NCBI RefSeq assembly: GCF_037071985.1
Contig: NZ_JAXHDF010000008.1
Span: 1 to 64,000 of the forward strand
DNA from: Pseudogracilibacillus sp037071985
GTDB lineage: Bacteria; Bacillota; Bacilli; Bacillales; Amphibacillaceae
Reading direction: 5' to 3'
DNA: 64,000 nucleotides
Shown here in pieces: positions 8,305 through 16,676 of this stretch. The notes under the pieces are model-generated. The model had not been told where the DNA came from, made no database searches, and saw only the letters and a list, made by a program, of their open reading frames with translations. The position numbers were made by a program, and so were the translations under genes. Each line of letters begins with the position of its first letter. Within the stretch, counting starts at the first letter, position 1.

Positions 8305-9477
8305 TTATTTTACTGCTTCTTTTACCATACTCACGATTTTCTTAGCACCATCACCCATTGAGTCTGCTGCAGTAATATTGAGACCTGATTCATTTAATAA
8401 TTGTTTCCCTTTATCGACATTTGTTCCTTCAAGACGAACAACTAGAGGGATTTTTAGATCAAATTGTTTCGTCGCAGAAATAATTCCTTGTGCAATATAA
8501 TCACATTTCATAATTCCACCAAATACATTCACCAAAATTCCTTTAACTTTCGGATCAGATAAAATTATTTTAAATGCTTCAGCTACTTTTTCAGGTGTCG
8601 CATCTCCTCCAACATCTAGGAAGTTTGCTGGATTACCACCTTCATACTTAATAATATCCATTGTAGCCATAGCAAGTCCTGCACCATTAACCATACACCC
8701 GATATCACCATCAAGCTGAATATAGCTTAGATCGTATTTGGATGCTTCAATTTCATTTCGGTCTTCTTCATCAAGATCACGTAATTCCAAAATATCTTTT
8801 TGACGATAAAGTGCATTTCCATCAAAATTCATCTTAGCATCAAGTGCTAATACATCGCCTTCTTTTGTAGTAACAAGAGGATTAATTTCAGCGATCATAC
8901 AATCTTTTTCAATAAATGCTTTATATAGATTCACCATTAAGTTAGCTACTTTATTAATTACTTTGTTAGGAAAATTTAAATTGAAAGCAAGTCTTCTAGC
9001 TTGGAAACCTGTCAATCCAATTGCAGGATCAATTACTTCTTTGAAAATTTTCTCCGGGTTTTTAGCGGCAACTTCTTCGATTTCCATTCCGCCTTCTTCA
9101 GAGCCCATTAAAACAATTTTAGAAATATTACGATCTAGTACAAGTCCTAAGTAATACTCTTTATCAATATTACAGCCTTCTTCAATTAAAAGACGTTTAA
9201 CCTCTTTTCCTTCCGGGCCAGTTTGAGGGGTTACTAAAACTTTTCCTAAGATTTCTTTTGCATAGGCACGTACTTCATCCAAATTATGTGCAACTTTAAC
9301 GCCCCCTGCTTTACCTCGACCACCTGCATGGATCTGAGCTTTAACAACAGTTACGTCACTGCCAATTCGTTTTGCATATTCAACTGCTTCATCAATTGAG
9401 TATGCAACATGTCCATTAGGAACATTTACTCCATATTGCCTTAAAATATTTTTCCCTTGATACTCATGTATGTTCAT
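8305..9477 (-). CDS. sucC: Succinyl-CoA synthetase beta subunit (ADP-forming)
   Basis: Beta subunit of succinyl-CoA synthetase. It supplies the ATP-grasp nucleotide site and part of the active site. The 390-residue protein begins MNIHEYQGKNILRQYGV, has the HAGGRGKAGGVK loop, DRNISKIVLMGSEEGGMEIEEVA and the C-terminal flavodoxin-like domain with NVFGGIMKCD. It is slightly longer than the approximately 385 residues usual in Bacillus. A sigma-A-like promoter lies 38-66 bp upstream and a CCTCC-complement ribosome site precedes the ATG. Confidence 0.97.
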   Translation of the reverse strand: MNIHEYQGKNILRQYGVNVPNGHVAYSIDEAVEYAKRIGSDVTVVKAQIHAGGRGKAGGVKVAHNLDEVRAYAKEILGKVLVTPQTGPEGKEVKRLLIEEGCNIDKEYYLGLVLDRNISKIVLMGSEEGGMEIEEVAAKNPEKIFKEVIDPAIGLTGFQARRLAFNLNFPNKVINKVANLMVNLYKAFIEKDCMIAEINPLVTTKEGDVLALDAKMNFDGNALYRQKDILELRDLDEEDRNEIEASKYDLSYIQLDGDIGCMVNGAGLAMATMDIIKYEGGNPANFLDVGGDATPEKVAEAFKIILSDPKVKGILVNVFGGIMKCDYIAQGIISATKQFDLKIPLVVRLEGTNVDKGKQLLNESGLNITAADSMGDGAKKIVSMVKEAVK

Positions 9478-9514
9478 CCTAAATGCCTCCGTTTAAAAAA
9501 TTGACTGCAATCCT

Positions 9515-9543
9515 ATTGTAATAAAAACAAACCAATTTCACAA
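9515..9543 (-). promoter_or_regulatory. sucCD promoter, sigma-A type
   Basis: Minus-strand -35 TTGTGA (9538-9543), 17-bp spacer, -10 TACAAT (9515-9520). It sits between ylqH and sucC, which implies sucCD transcription independent of the rnhB-ylqG-ylqH genes. Confidence 0.6.
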
Positions 9544-9586
9544 AGAATAAGCTATTATTATCTCTACTGATTCATTTTTCTTATTA

Positions 9587-9853
9587 TTAACTTAATTTTC
9601 GATCCATTTGATAAATAAATGCAAAAACTTCTGCTACAGCTTCATATAGTTCACTTGGTATCGCTTCATTTATATTTAAATTTGCTAATAATTCAACTAA
9701 AGATGGATCTTCTAATATAGGTATATCGTGTTCATTTGCTCTTTGAATAATTTCATCAGCTATTAACCCTTTCCCAAGTGCAGTAACTTTAGGTGTCATA
9801 TCAACAGATCGATCATAAGATAATGCGGCTGCCTTCTTTCCATTTTCCTTCAT
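9587..9853 (-). CDS. ylqH: FlhB-like C-terminal domain protein (YlqH family)
   Basis: Small 88-residue protein resembling only the cytoplasmic C-terminal part of the flagellar export protein FlhB. It has AAALSYDRSVDMTPKVTALGKGLIADEIIQ and IPILEDPSLVELL, and no membrane segments. The FlhB autocleavage NPTH motif is not present at the matching place, so self-cleavage is unlikely. It overlaps ylqG by four bases and follows rnhB-ylqG, the same order as in B. subtilis, where the function is not established. A link to flagellar export or hook-length control is only an inference from similarity. Confidence 0.85.
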   Translation of the reverse strand: MKENGKKAAALSYDRSVDMTPKVTALGKGLIADEIIQRANEHDIPILEDPSLVELLANLNINEAIPSELYEAVAEVFAFIYQMDRKLS

Positions 9854-11553
9854 ATTCGATAATCAAACCCCTTTTTATGATTAATTTTGTCTTGTATACT
9901 TATTTGTTTTGTTCTTTTTTGCTCATGTAGTTCTTTCCACTTTATGGAGGAAAGCTGATAATTTAACTGGTTTAAATTATTATCTAATAGTTGCGTTAAA
10001 CTTTTATGAACTTGGGAGTTTTTATAAAGATCGTTATAAATCGTGATAGTTACTACACGTTTTTGTATATTCATATCGATAACCGTTTCTTTTAAGTTTT
10101 GCAAATTCAGTACGAAAAGAATACGACAAAAGTCAGGATCAAGCTTCCCATCTTCTGACTTTTTCCCCTCAAATTTCATTAAAAGATCTTCATTTAATGA
10201 AAACTTTTCTCCAGGTAACTGTAAAGTAGCAATAAGTAAATGATTTGTATCTTGAACTGATTGTAATTGCATCCCATTGATAAAATGTAATAGTGGTTGA
10301 TACTTTTCAATTGCTTGAGCTTTATTATCCGAAAGAAGACTGAGCAAATGTGATTTTATTGTCTGTAAATGCTCGGGTTCATCATTATTTTGAAATATAT
10401 GTTTTAAAATACTTTCATCTTGTAATCCCATAATTGTTATAAATTGTTGGGCGAATGAAATAAACTGACGTTGTATGGATAAAGGATTTAAATTCCCTTT
10501 CGCCTCTTTTACCGCTGCTTCATATGTTTGGTCTTCGGTTAACGAAATAAGGAATTTAGCTAACTCTATTTGGTTTGATTGAGTGGGCTCATTTACAAGC
10601 CGAAACAATACTTCTTGAGCAGGTTTAGGTAAGCGAGGTGCCAAATGGTCTATTATTTCCTTCGTTACCATTGGTATTTGATCTGTTGTTAACCTGCCAT
10701 ATTTAATGTCTGAATAGTGTTTTAGGATATTTTGAGCTTGCTCTTTTAATTCTACTTCATTTTTAATAATGGACTCAAGAGCATTAGTAATCGGATTATT
10801 AGGTAATTGTCTTATTAGTTCAGAAATATAATGATTATTAACTGTATTGATATTTGGCATCGTTGTTAATGTGCGCAAAGTCTTCATAACTTCATTTGGA
10901 ACAGTCGCATTAGTTTGCTTCCCTGGCATTGGTTCCATTTTCATTAATAACTGCTTAAGTAAATTGGACAGAATTTGCTCCGTCTCATTTCCTTGTGAAG
11001 AAGCAGGAAGAGCTTGCAATAGATTTGTCATTATCTTTGTTAATGATTCAGTTGAAGCTGTATGTAGTGCTTGATATGTATTTTCTGTTATCGGTAATCC
11101 GTTGCGAATCATTTTTTTAAGCAAAGATATGGATTCGTGAGTAGAACCATTCGACTCAATAATATTAACTGCACGTGCAATTTGGGTTTTATCAAATGGA
11201 ATTCTTGCATTTGTTAATACTTCAATTAAGTTTGTGATGGATTTAGTCGGTTTAAAGCCTAATAATCTTGCTAAATCATTGATATTCTCACTGTGATTAT
11301 TTTTGTAATCACTAAGCACTTTTAATTGAATTTGTTGATCCTTTTCCTGTACTTGGAAGTAATAGCTATCTCCAGCTCGTAATGATGTAGTTAATTCAGC
11401 AACTAATCGATGGGCCCCTATTTGAATTTCGGCTTTATTATGTGGAAATAATTTCACTATATTTCCTTGGATAATTTGTCCTTTTCTTAGAATAAGTTTC
11501 GGTTCGGTCTGGATTGCTCCAAATCGATCACGGAAAATCTCAGTAACCGGCAA
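9850..11553 (-). CDS. ylqG: Uncharacterised YlqG-like protein
   Basis: A 567-residue hydrophilic protein rich in Gln, Asn, Leu and Lys, with no signal peptide or membrane segment. Recognition rests mainly on position (rnhB-ylqG-ylqH-sucC) and low-complexity helical composition. The N-terminal part (about 25-90) has a beta-rich stretch (KGQIIQGNIVKLFPHNKAEI). The C-terminal part (about 430-530) includes another (FCRILFVLNLQNLKETVIDMN) reminiscent of the FliK C-terminal domain. Translational coupling to the FlhB-like gene makes a FliK-FlhB-like pair an attractive reading, but that is inference. Confidence 0.7.
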   Translation of the reverse strand: MPVTEIFRDRFGAIQTEPKLILRKGQIIQGNIVKLFPHNKAEIQIGAHRLVAELTTSLRAGDSYYFQVQEKDQQIQLKVLSDYKNNHSENINDLARLLGFKPTKSITNLIEVLTNARIPFDKTQIARAVNIIESNGSTHESISLLKKMIRNGLPITENTYQALHTASTESLTKIMTNLLQALPASSQGNETEQILSNLLKQLLMKMEPMPGKQTNATVPNEVMKTLRTLTTMPNINTVNNHYISELIRQLPNNPITNALESIIKNEVELKEQAQNILKHYSDIKYGRLTTDQIPMVTKEIIDHLAPRLPKPAQEVLFRLVNEPTQSNQIELAKFLISLTEDQTYEAAVKEAKGNLNPLSIQRQFISFAQQFITIMGLQDESILKHIFQNNDEPEHLQTIKSHLLSLLSDNKAQAIEKYQPLLHFINGMQLQSVQDTNHLLIATLQLPGEKFSLNEDLLMKFEGKKSEDGKLDPDFCRILFVLNLQNLKETVIDMNIQKRVVTITIYNDLYKNSQVHKSLTQLLDNNLNQLNYQLSSIKWKELHEQKRTKQISIQDKINHKKGFDYRI

Positions 11554-11567
11554 TTACTTTACCTCCT

Positions 11568-12347
11568 TTAGGACATTTTTTCATATGTATTTTGAACGGG
11601 AGAAAAACTCTTTCGATGATGTTCGGTTGGTCCGTACTTTTTTAATGCTAAGAGATGTTTTTTCGTTCCATAACCTTTATTTTGCTTAAAATCATACTCA
11701 GGGTACATATCATGCAGGTCAACCATTATTTTATCCCTAGTGACTTTTGCTAAGACGCTAGCAGCTGCAATAGCTAAGCTTTTTTCATCTCCTTTTATAA
11801 TCGCATGTGTAGAAAAAGGGAAATCCGATAATTTTACTGCATCAATAAGTGCTACTTCAGGATGTCTATGTAAACTGTTTAATGCATTACCCATAACTTG
11901 TTTAGTTGCTTGAAAAATATTGAGTTCATCAATATGTTGTGCAGATAAAGTAGAGATTGAATAACTAATTGCATGTTTAATAATTGCTTCAAATAATAAC
12001 GATCGGTCTTTTTCAGTCATTTGTTTTGAATCATTTAAACCAAGTGGTTTGAAGTCTCTTGGTAAAATAACTGCTGCAGCTACAACAGGTCCCGCTAACG
12101 GTCCTCTTCCGGCTTCGTCAATTCCTGCTAAGTAGCAATCATCTCTCAAACGAAACTGATCATCAAAAGCCAATTTATTTTGAACTTCTTCTGCCAATCG
12201 TTTTTCTATTTGTCGCTTTTTATCATATTGAGCAATTAGGCGCTGAACACCTTTTCTACTATCGCTTCTAAGCAGATCAACTACTCCCTCATCAAATTGT
12301 CCTGATTCAAGCTGTTTTTGTAATATATGTATAGGTGTTTTATTCAT
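11568..12347 (-). CDS. rnhB: Ribonuclease HII
   Basis: Removes ribonucleotides from DNA and cleaves RNA-DNA hybrids. The 259-residue enzyme has the roughly 70-residue N-terminal extension usual in Bacillus RNase HII. The catalytic core begins GIDEAGRGPLAGPVVAAAV (Asp-Glu pair). It continues with VALIDAVKL (third Asp), SLAIAAASVLAKVTRD and the C-terminal GYGTKKHLLALKKYGPTEHHRKSF. It follows rbgA and precedes ylqG. Confidence 0.96.
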   Translation of the reverse strand: MNKTPIHILQKQLESGQFDEGVVDLLRSDSRKGVQRLIAQYDKKRQIEKRLAEEVQNKLAFDDQFRLRDDCYLAGIDEAGRGPLAGPVVAAAVILPRDFKPLGLNDSKQMTEKDRSLLFEAIIKHAISYSISTLSAQHIDELNIFQATKQVMGNALNSLHRHPEVALIDAVKLSDFPFSTHAIIKGDEKSLAIAAASVLAKVTRDKIMVDLHDMYPEYDFKQNKGYGTKKHLLALKKYGPTEHHRKSFSPVQNTYEKMS

Positions 12348-12393
12348 GATTTATCTCCTTATTATGTATATCGGATATCTTTATAATAATATA

Positions 12394-12431
12394 AGAAGGT
12401 GTGTTCAGACTTTATGTCTCACACACCTTCT
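12394..12431 (-). terminator. rbgA 3'-end terminator
   Basis: Long hairpin with outer arms AGAAGGTGTG / CACACCTTCT and inner AGAC / GTCT. It overlaps the last codons and stop of rbgA and is followed on the minus strand by TTATATTATTAT. It probably separates rbgA from rnhB. Confidence 0.75.
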
Positions 12432-13276
12432 TTCGGTATTTCTAATGTTATTTCTCCTAATCTTCCGGTTCTGAAATCTTGCAAAACAATATCAGCAACT
12501 TTATCAAAGTTTACATGACCGCCACTTTCAAGAGCACCTCGATTTTTACCAATATGTTCAAACGTATCCCACATCTCGATATGCTCTTCAAGCTTATATC
12601 GTGTAAATAGACATTGAGGATAATGCTCCGCTAAATATGTAATGACAAACGCGGCAACATCTTGAGTAGGAACTAATTCATATTTAATCGTCCCAATTGC
12701 TGCTAATTTCATTCCAATGGATTCTTCCTCAAATTTTGGCCAAAGAATACCGGGAGTATCAAGCAGCTCAAATTTTTCTCTTACCTTTATCCATTGCTGC
12801 TGCTTCGTAACACCGGGTTTGTCTCCAATTTTCGCTATCCGTTTGTTAGCCAACCGGTTAATCAAAGTAGATTTCCCCACGTTTGGAACTCCAGCAATTA
12901 AAGCACGAACAGATCTCTTCTGTATTCCTTTTTCCAATCTTTTTTTCTGTTGCTCCATCCCTTTACTAGTAACAAGTTCAATCACTTTAGAAATATCTGA
13001 GTTATTGTTTACATTGACTGCGAGACTTTCTATTCCTTGGGTGTGAAAGTAATGTACCCATTCTTCCGTTTTCGCCGCATCCGCCAAATCATTTTTCATC
13101 AATAAAATAATTTTTTGTTTATTTTGTATTAATTCTTGCAACATCGGATTTTGCGAAGCATGGGGTGCACGGGCATCTACAAGTTCTATAACTACATCTA
13201 CTAATTTTAAATTTTCATTTATTTCCCTTCTTGCTTTCGCCATATGGCCCGGAAACCATTGTATCACTATTGTCAC
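12419..13276 (-). CDS. rbgA: Ribosome biogenesis GTPase RbgA (YlqF)
   Basis: Circularly permuted GTPase needed for late 50S subunit assembly in Bacillus. The permuted motif order is visible: G4 (MKNDLAD) near residue 60 comes before G1 (GVPNVGKSTLIN, about 126-137) and G3 (LLDTPGILWPKF). The N-terminal IQWFPGHMAKARREI is diagnostic, and the C-terminal RNA-binding helical region ends near 285. It lies directly downstream of lepB (2-bp gap), and its terminator hairpin overlaps the 3' end. Confidence 0.96.
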   Translation of the reverse strand: MTIVIQWFPGHMAKARREINENLKLVDVVIELVDARAPHASQNPMLQELIQNKQKIILLMKNDLADAAKTEEWVHYFHTQGIESLAVNVNNNSDISKVIELVTSKGMEQQKKRLEKGIQKRSVRALIAGVPNVGKSTLINRLANKRIAKIGDKPGVTKQQQWIKVREKFELLDTPGILWPKFEEESIGMKLAAIGTIKYELVPTQDVAAFVITYLAEHYPQCLFTRYKLEEHIEMWDTFEHIGKNRGALESGGHVNFDKVADIVLQDFRTGRLGEITLEIPKEGV

Positions 13277-13278
13277 TC

Positions 13279-13845
13279 CTATTCTTTGACTAAATGCATT
13301 CGTTCAAAAGGCCAATAAACAAGATTAGTTTTCCCAACAATTTGATCGATACTTATTAATCCAATTGAACGACTATCGGTTGAATTGCTACGATTATCCC
13401 CTAAAACCAATACATACCCTTCCGGTATAACATTATGGTGACCCGGTAACATCTCTAATGTAAAATCATTCGTGATGATCGGATAAACAATCGGCGTATT
13501 TTCATTATGGTGAAGAAATGGCTGATCTACTTTTTCTCCATTAATATACAAGATGTTATCCTTTACCATTACATGTTCTCCAGGAAGTCCAATGACACGT
13601 TTTATAAAATCTTTTTCCTCTGATGCATGAAAAATAACAATATCAAAACGGTCGGGATCCTTAACATAATATATAAATTTATTAACAATCATTTGGTCAC
13701 GGTCGTAAAGAGTTGGTTGCATGGAGGGCCCATCAACAATTATTGGGGAAAAAAAGAACTTTCGAATTATTAATGCTAAAATGAGTGCAATAATAAATAT
13801 CTTCAGCCAATCCGAAGATTCATCTGTACCTCTATTGGATGACAT
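13279..13845 (-). CDS. lepB: Type I signal peptidase
   Basis: Membrane-bound serine protease that removes secretory signal peptides. Its single N-terminal membrane anchor spans about residues 15-35 (IFIIALILALIIRKFFF). The catalytic Ser lies in GPSMQPTLYDRD, the catalytic Lys in EKDFIKRVIGLPGE, and the conserved GDNRSNSTDSR follows. The frame opens at 13860, but that upstream part is the GGAGGGGG ribosome site itself, so I chose the ATG at 13845 (188 residues). B. subtilis lacks a sip gene between rplS and rbgA, though other Bacillaceae have one there. Confidence 0.94.
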   Translation of the reverse strand: MSSNRGTDESSDWLKIFIIALILALIIRKFFFSPIIVDGPSMQPTLYDRDQMIVNKFIYYVKDPDRFDIVIFHASEEKDFIKRVIGLPGEHVMVKDNILYINGEKVDQPFLHHNENTPIVYPIITNDFTLEMLPGHHNVIPEGYVLVLGDNRSNSTDSRSIGLISIDQIVGKTNLVYWPFERMHLVKE

Positions 13846-13883
13846 ATTTTCCCCCTCCATTAATACATTTTATATCTTCCATT

Positions 13884-13913
13884 ATTGTAATGTAGCAAGA
13901 ATGATTTTGCCAA
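13884..13913 (-). promoter_or_regulatory. Putative lepB-rbgA promoter
   Basis: Minus-strand -35 TTGGCA (13908-13913), 18-bp spacer, -10 TACAAT (13884-13889), about 40 bp before the lepB start and downstream of the rplS terminator. Confidence 0.55.
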
Positions 13914-14021
13914 TAATTATAATAACGTCATATAAATGTAAAATAAATGATGTAAAAACAAAACAATTTGACGATAGTTTGTAAATTATCTTTTTTTTAA
14001 TGATTGAGCGCCTATATTACC

Positions 14022-14056
14022 AAAAAAGGAGCTTGCACATAGCATAGCTCCTTTTT
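14022..14056 (-). terminator. rplS intrinsic terminator
   Basis: Stem of about 11 bp (AAAAAGGAGCT / AGCTCCTTTTTT on the minus strand) with a 12-nt loop and T-run, 11 bp after the rplS stop. The A-tract on the opposite side would allow bidirectional action, but no convergent gene exists. Confidence 0.9.
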
Positions 14057-14066
14057 CTTGTATTTA

Positions 14067-14411
14067 TTATCTTCTCTCTTTAATACGTGCCGCTTTACCG
14101 CGTAAGTTACGGATATAGTACAATTTAGCGCGACGTACTCGTCCACGACGTGTAACTTCAATTTTATCAACACGTGGTGAATGTAATGGGAAAGTACGCT
14201 CCACACCTACACCGTAAGAAATTTTTCTTACTGTAAATGTTTCATGAATTCCACCATTTTGTCTTTTAATGACGATCCCTTCAAAAATCTGAATTCTTTC
14301 TCTCGTTCCTTCTACTACTTTAGCGTGAACTTTTACAGTATCACCAGGACGAAAATCAGGATGGTCTGTACGCAATTGATCTTTTGTAATCTCTGAAATT
14401 AGATCTTGCAT
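14067..14411 (-). CDS. rplS: 50S ribosomal protein L19
   Basis: Ribosomal protein at the 30S-50S interface. It is 114 residues, the normal length. Conserved stretches are FRPGDTVKVHAKVVEG, RIQIFEGIVIKRQNGG, ERTFPLHSPRVDKIEV and RRGRVRRAKLYYIRNLRGKAARI. It has its own strong promoter and a structured leader, and a terminator follows immediately. It can therefore be a single-gene unit although it sits after trmD. Confidence 0.98.
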   Translation of the reverse strand: MQDLISEITKDQLRTDHPDFRPGDTVKVHAKVVEGTRERIQIFEGIVIKRQNGGIHETFTVRKISYGVGVERTFPLHSPRVDKIEVTRRGRVRRAKLYYIRNLRGKAARIKERR

Positions 14412-14497
14412 GTTCTTTCACTCCTTCCAAACTAATGCTCTTACCTTAAAAAGTAGGTAGCGGAACATCGTTTTCAAGCTTAAACGAATTAAGCACA
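14412..14497 (-). promoter_or_regulatory. Putative L19 autoregulatory leader of rplS
   Basis: The 5' untranslated RNA of about 86 nt folds into at least two hairpins: GCTTAA / TTAAGC (14478-14494) and TACCT / AGGTA (14442-14459). Between and after them lie the single-stranded-looking segments GATGTTCCGCT and AGAGCATTAGTTTGGAAGG. Firmicute rplS leaders of this form (Rfam L19_leader) are bound by L19 to control its own synthesis. The assignment comes from position and remembered motif, not from a covariance search. Confidence 0.6.
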
Positions 14498-14503
14498 TTT
14501 TAT

Positions 14504-14532
14504 AATATACCATAAGATTGGTAAGGTAACAA
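14504..14532 (-). promoter_or_regulatory. rplS promoter, sigma-A type
   Basis: Minus-strand -35 TTGTTA (14527-14532), 17-bp spacer, -10 TATATT (14504-14509). It predicts transcription starting near 14497, just ahead of the leader. Confidence 0.7.
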
Positions 14533-14615
14533 CTAAAATATATACAAATAATTTTAAAAGAAAATTATCATACGATATAATCGATTCTTCAACTAAGCAG
14601 TATTAAACAAATCCA

Positions 14616-15350
14616 TTATTCATCATTTTTTATCTCTTCCAATAAACGCAATTGTTCTTCGTTTAACTGTAAACTTTCAAGTAAATCTAGTCGGCGTTCA
14701 TACGTTCTTCTTAGGGATTCCTTCATCCGCCAACGATCAATCTCGGCATGGTGACCTTGTAATAAAACATCAGGAACCCTCATCCCTTTAAATTCAGCTG
14801 GTCTTGTGTAGTGAGGATGTTCTAAAAGACCAGTCGAAAACGAATCTTCTTTAGCCGATTCGGTATTCCCTAATACGTTTGGAAGTAGTCTAACGACACT
14901 ATCAACTACAACTAAGGCTCCTATTTCTCCGCTTGTTAAAATATAGTCACCGATTGATATCTCATCTGTTACTAGAGATGTTCGAATTCGTTCATCATAG
15001 CCTTCGTAATGGCCGCAAATGATAATAAGATGGTCTTCTTCAGCTAATTCCTCCGCTTTCTTTTGTGTATATGTTTCTCCTTGAGGACACATTAAAATGA
15101 CACGAGGAGTTGTCTTTTTATCTTTCGTAATATGTTCTACAGCATTAAAAATTGGTTGGGGAGTTAATACCATACCTGCTCCTCCACCATATGGATAATC
15201 ATCGACTTTTTTATGTTTATTCGTAGAAAAATTTCGAAAGTTAATTAGGTTATAGTTAAATTGCTCTTTCTCTATTGCTCTTTTTAAGATAGAACTATTA
15301 AATGCCCCATCAAGCATTTCTGGAAATAATGTTAAAATATCAATTTGCAT
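14616..15350 (-). CDS. trmD: tRNA (guanine-N1)-methyltransferase TrmD
   Basis: Methylates G37 next to the anticodon to prevent +1 frameshifting. The 244-residue enzyme begins MQIDILTLFPEML and has the SPOUT trefoil-knot motifs ICGHYEGYDERI and ISIGDYILTSGEIGALVVVDSVVRLLPNVLG, then HPHYTRPAEFKGMRVPDVLLQGHH. The ATG overlaps the rimM stop by one base (TGATG). I chose it over an adjacent TTG. It is translationally coupled to rimM. Confidence 0.97.
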   Translation of the reverse strand: MQIDILTLFPEMLDGAFNSSILKRAIEKEQFNYNLINFRNFSTNKHKKVDDYPYGGGAGMVLTPQPIFNAVEHITKDKKTTPRVILMCPQGETYTQKKAEELAEEDHLIIICGHYEGYDERIRTSLVTDEISIGDYILTSGEIGALVVVDSVVRLLPNVLGNTESAKEDSFSTGLLEHPHYTRPAEFKGMRVPDVLLQGHHAEIDRWRMKESLRRTYERRLDLLESLQLNEEQLRLLEEIKNDE

Positions 15351-15853
15351 CAATCTATTAATCCTTCCATTAATTCTATTATAACCTGTTTTCCTTCCAC
15401 ATTTACGTCTTTTACAACCGGTTCAATATAAGGTATTAAAATTTCTTGATTGTTTTTTCCCCGAATCACCCATACATCATTTGCACCGGGAGATAGGATA
15501 GATTCTATTATACCTATTTCTTCTCCCTCTGTAGTAACAACATTACAACCTATAATTTGATGATAATAGTATTCATTTTCTCCTAAAGGTTCTTGTTGTT
15601 CTTCTTTTATTTTTAATTCTACCCCTTTTAAATGTTCAACATCGTTAATCGATTCATATCCTTCAAATTGAAGTAATAAAAAGCCTTTATGTAATCGCAT
15701 TCCAGCTATTTTTAACGTAATTAATTCATCATCATGATTAGTTAAATAGACTGTTGATCCAAGTTTAAATCTCTCTGGGAAGTCAGAAATCTGTTTTACT
15801 TTTACTTCTCCTTTAATTCCATGGGTATTTATTATTTTACCAATTACAAACAT
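15350..15853 (-). CDS. rimM: 16S rRNA processing protein RimM
   Basis: Assists maturation of the 30S subunit head, interacting with S19. The 167-residue protein has the N-terminal RimM barrel (VIGKIINTHGIKGEVKV, about 3-80) and the C-terminal PRC barrel (about 95-165: YYYHQIIGCNVVTTEGEEIGII, LIPYIEPVVKDVNVEGKQVII). Both halves are typical. It is placed between ylqD and trmD in the standard order. Confidence 0.96.
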   Translation of the reverse strand: MFVIGKIINTHGIKGEVKVKQISDFPERFKLGSTVYLTNHDDELITLKIAGMRLHKGFLLLQFEGYESINDVEHLKGVELKIKEEQQEPLGENEYYYHQIIGCNVVTTEGEEIGIIESILSPGANDVWVIRGKNNQEILIPYIEPVVKDVNVEGKQVIIELMEGLID

Positions 15854-15861
15854 ATAATCAC

Positions 15862-16254
15862 CTATTTATTATCAATTCTTTCCACAATATTGTCTTTAAT
15901 TACAATCGACTGATTACCGACTAGCTCTTCCCAATTCGCCCCAACTTTAACGTCGATAATTGCATCAACTTCCTGTTCAATAATCTCACTACCAATATCT
16001 AATAAATCTAATTGGTCCAATTTAAAGTCTAAAATAGTTATTTTATCTTTACGAGCGGAAATCTCGTGTTCAAAGCGTTCCTTAATATTATGCTTAGAAT
16101 TACCCAACTTGTTTATAAGTTTTCTTTGTTCAAACAGTAATTGTTGACATTCCCGTTCTAACTGAATTTTATTTTGTTCAAATTTTTTTCGTAAGTTATC
16201 TTTACTCTTTTCTGTTATCACTTGTTTGATCTGAATTCTCTTAATAATTTGCAT
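15862..16254 (-). CDS. ylqD: YlqD family protein, function unknown
   Basis: A 130-residue protein with a long charged coiled-coil segment (about 15-85: EKSKDNLRKKFEQNKIQLERECQ and following). It ends in a short C-terminal globular tail (IIDVKVGANWEELVGNQSIVIKDNIVERI). No signal peptide or membrane segment. It is recognised by position between khpA and rimM and by the tail. A plausible weak promoter (TTTACA, 18 bp, TACTGT) lies in the 177-bp gap upstream, after the khpA terminator, so the ylqD-rimM-trmD group may be separately transcribed. Function is not known. Confidence 0.85.
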   Translation of the reverse strand: MQIIKRIQIKQVITEKSKDNLRKKFEQNKIQLERECQQLLFEQRKLINKLGNSKHNIKERFEHEISARKDKITILDFKLDQLDLLDIGSEIIEQEVDAIIDVKVGANWEELVGNQSIVIKDNIVERIDNK

Positions 16255-16400
16255 CTTTGATCCTCACTCTCTAACAGAATTCTAGAAAATGCAAAAAATA
16301 TCGATCATTGACAGTATGACATAAATGATGGGGATGTAAACTACATGTAGAGTTAATCGATAATTTTTTTGGGGAGTTAAAATTGAGGAAATAAAATACG

Positions 16401-16424
16401 AGGGAAAAGGTAATCCTTTTCCCT
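16401..16424 (-). terminator. Terminator after rpsP-khpA
   Basis: Perfect 10-bp stem AGGGAAAAGG / CCTTTTCCCT with loop ATTA, 8 bp after the khpA stop, followed on the minus strand by the T-rich CGTATTTTATTT. Confidence 0.8.
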
Positions 16425-16431
16425 TGCAGTT

Positions 16432-16659
16432 TTACATTATATCCAAATAAACCCGTTTATTAGTTTCTTGGCGGGCAGAATAGACAATTGTACGAATGGC
16501 TTTAGCGATTCTGCCATTTTTCCCAATCACTTTTCCGACATCGTTCTCGTTAACAGTTAAATGGTATACAATCTTGTTATCTTCTTCCCGTTCATTCACT
16601 ACAACATCCTCTGGATGATCTACTAACGGGGTCACGATTGATTCAATTAAAAGTTTCAT
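16432..16659 (-). CDS. khpA: KH-domain RNA-binding protein KhpA (YlqC)
   Basis: Small 75-residue RNA-binding protein made of one KH domain. The GxxG loop is seen in VGKVIGKNGRIAKAIRTIV. In other Firmicutes KhpA pairs with KhpB (Jag) to bind RNA and affect cell elongation and division. It follows rpsP by 17 bp and shares its terminator. Length and position match B. subtilis ylqC. Confidence 0.95.
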   Translation of the reverse strand: MKLLIESIVTPLVDHPEDVVVNEREEDNKIVYHLTVNENDVGKVIGKNGRIAKAIRTIVYSARQETNKRVYLDIM

Positions 16660-16676
16660 GTAATCACACTACTTTA

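Noticed and set aside
14012..14206. Minus-strand 64-codon frame overlapping the rplS 3' end
   Set aside because: It is in another frame of rplS and crosses the rplS terminator; no homology.
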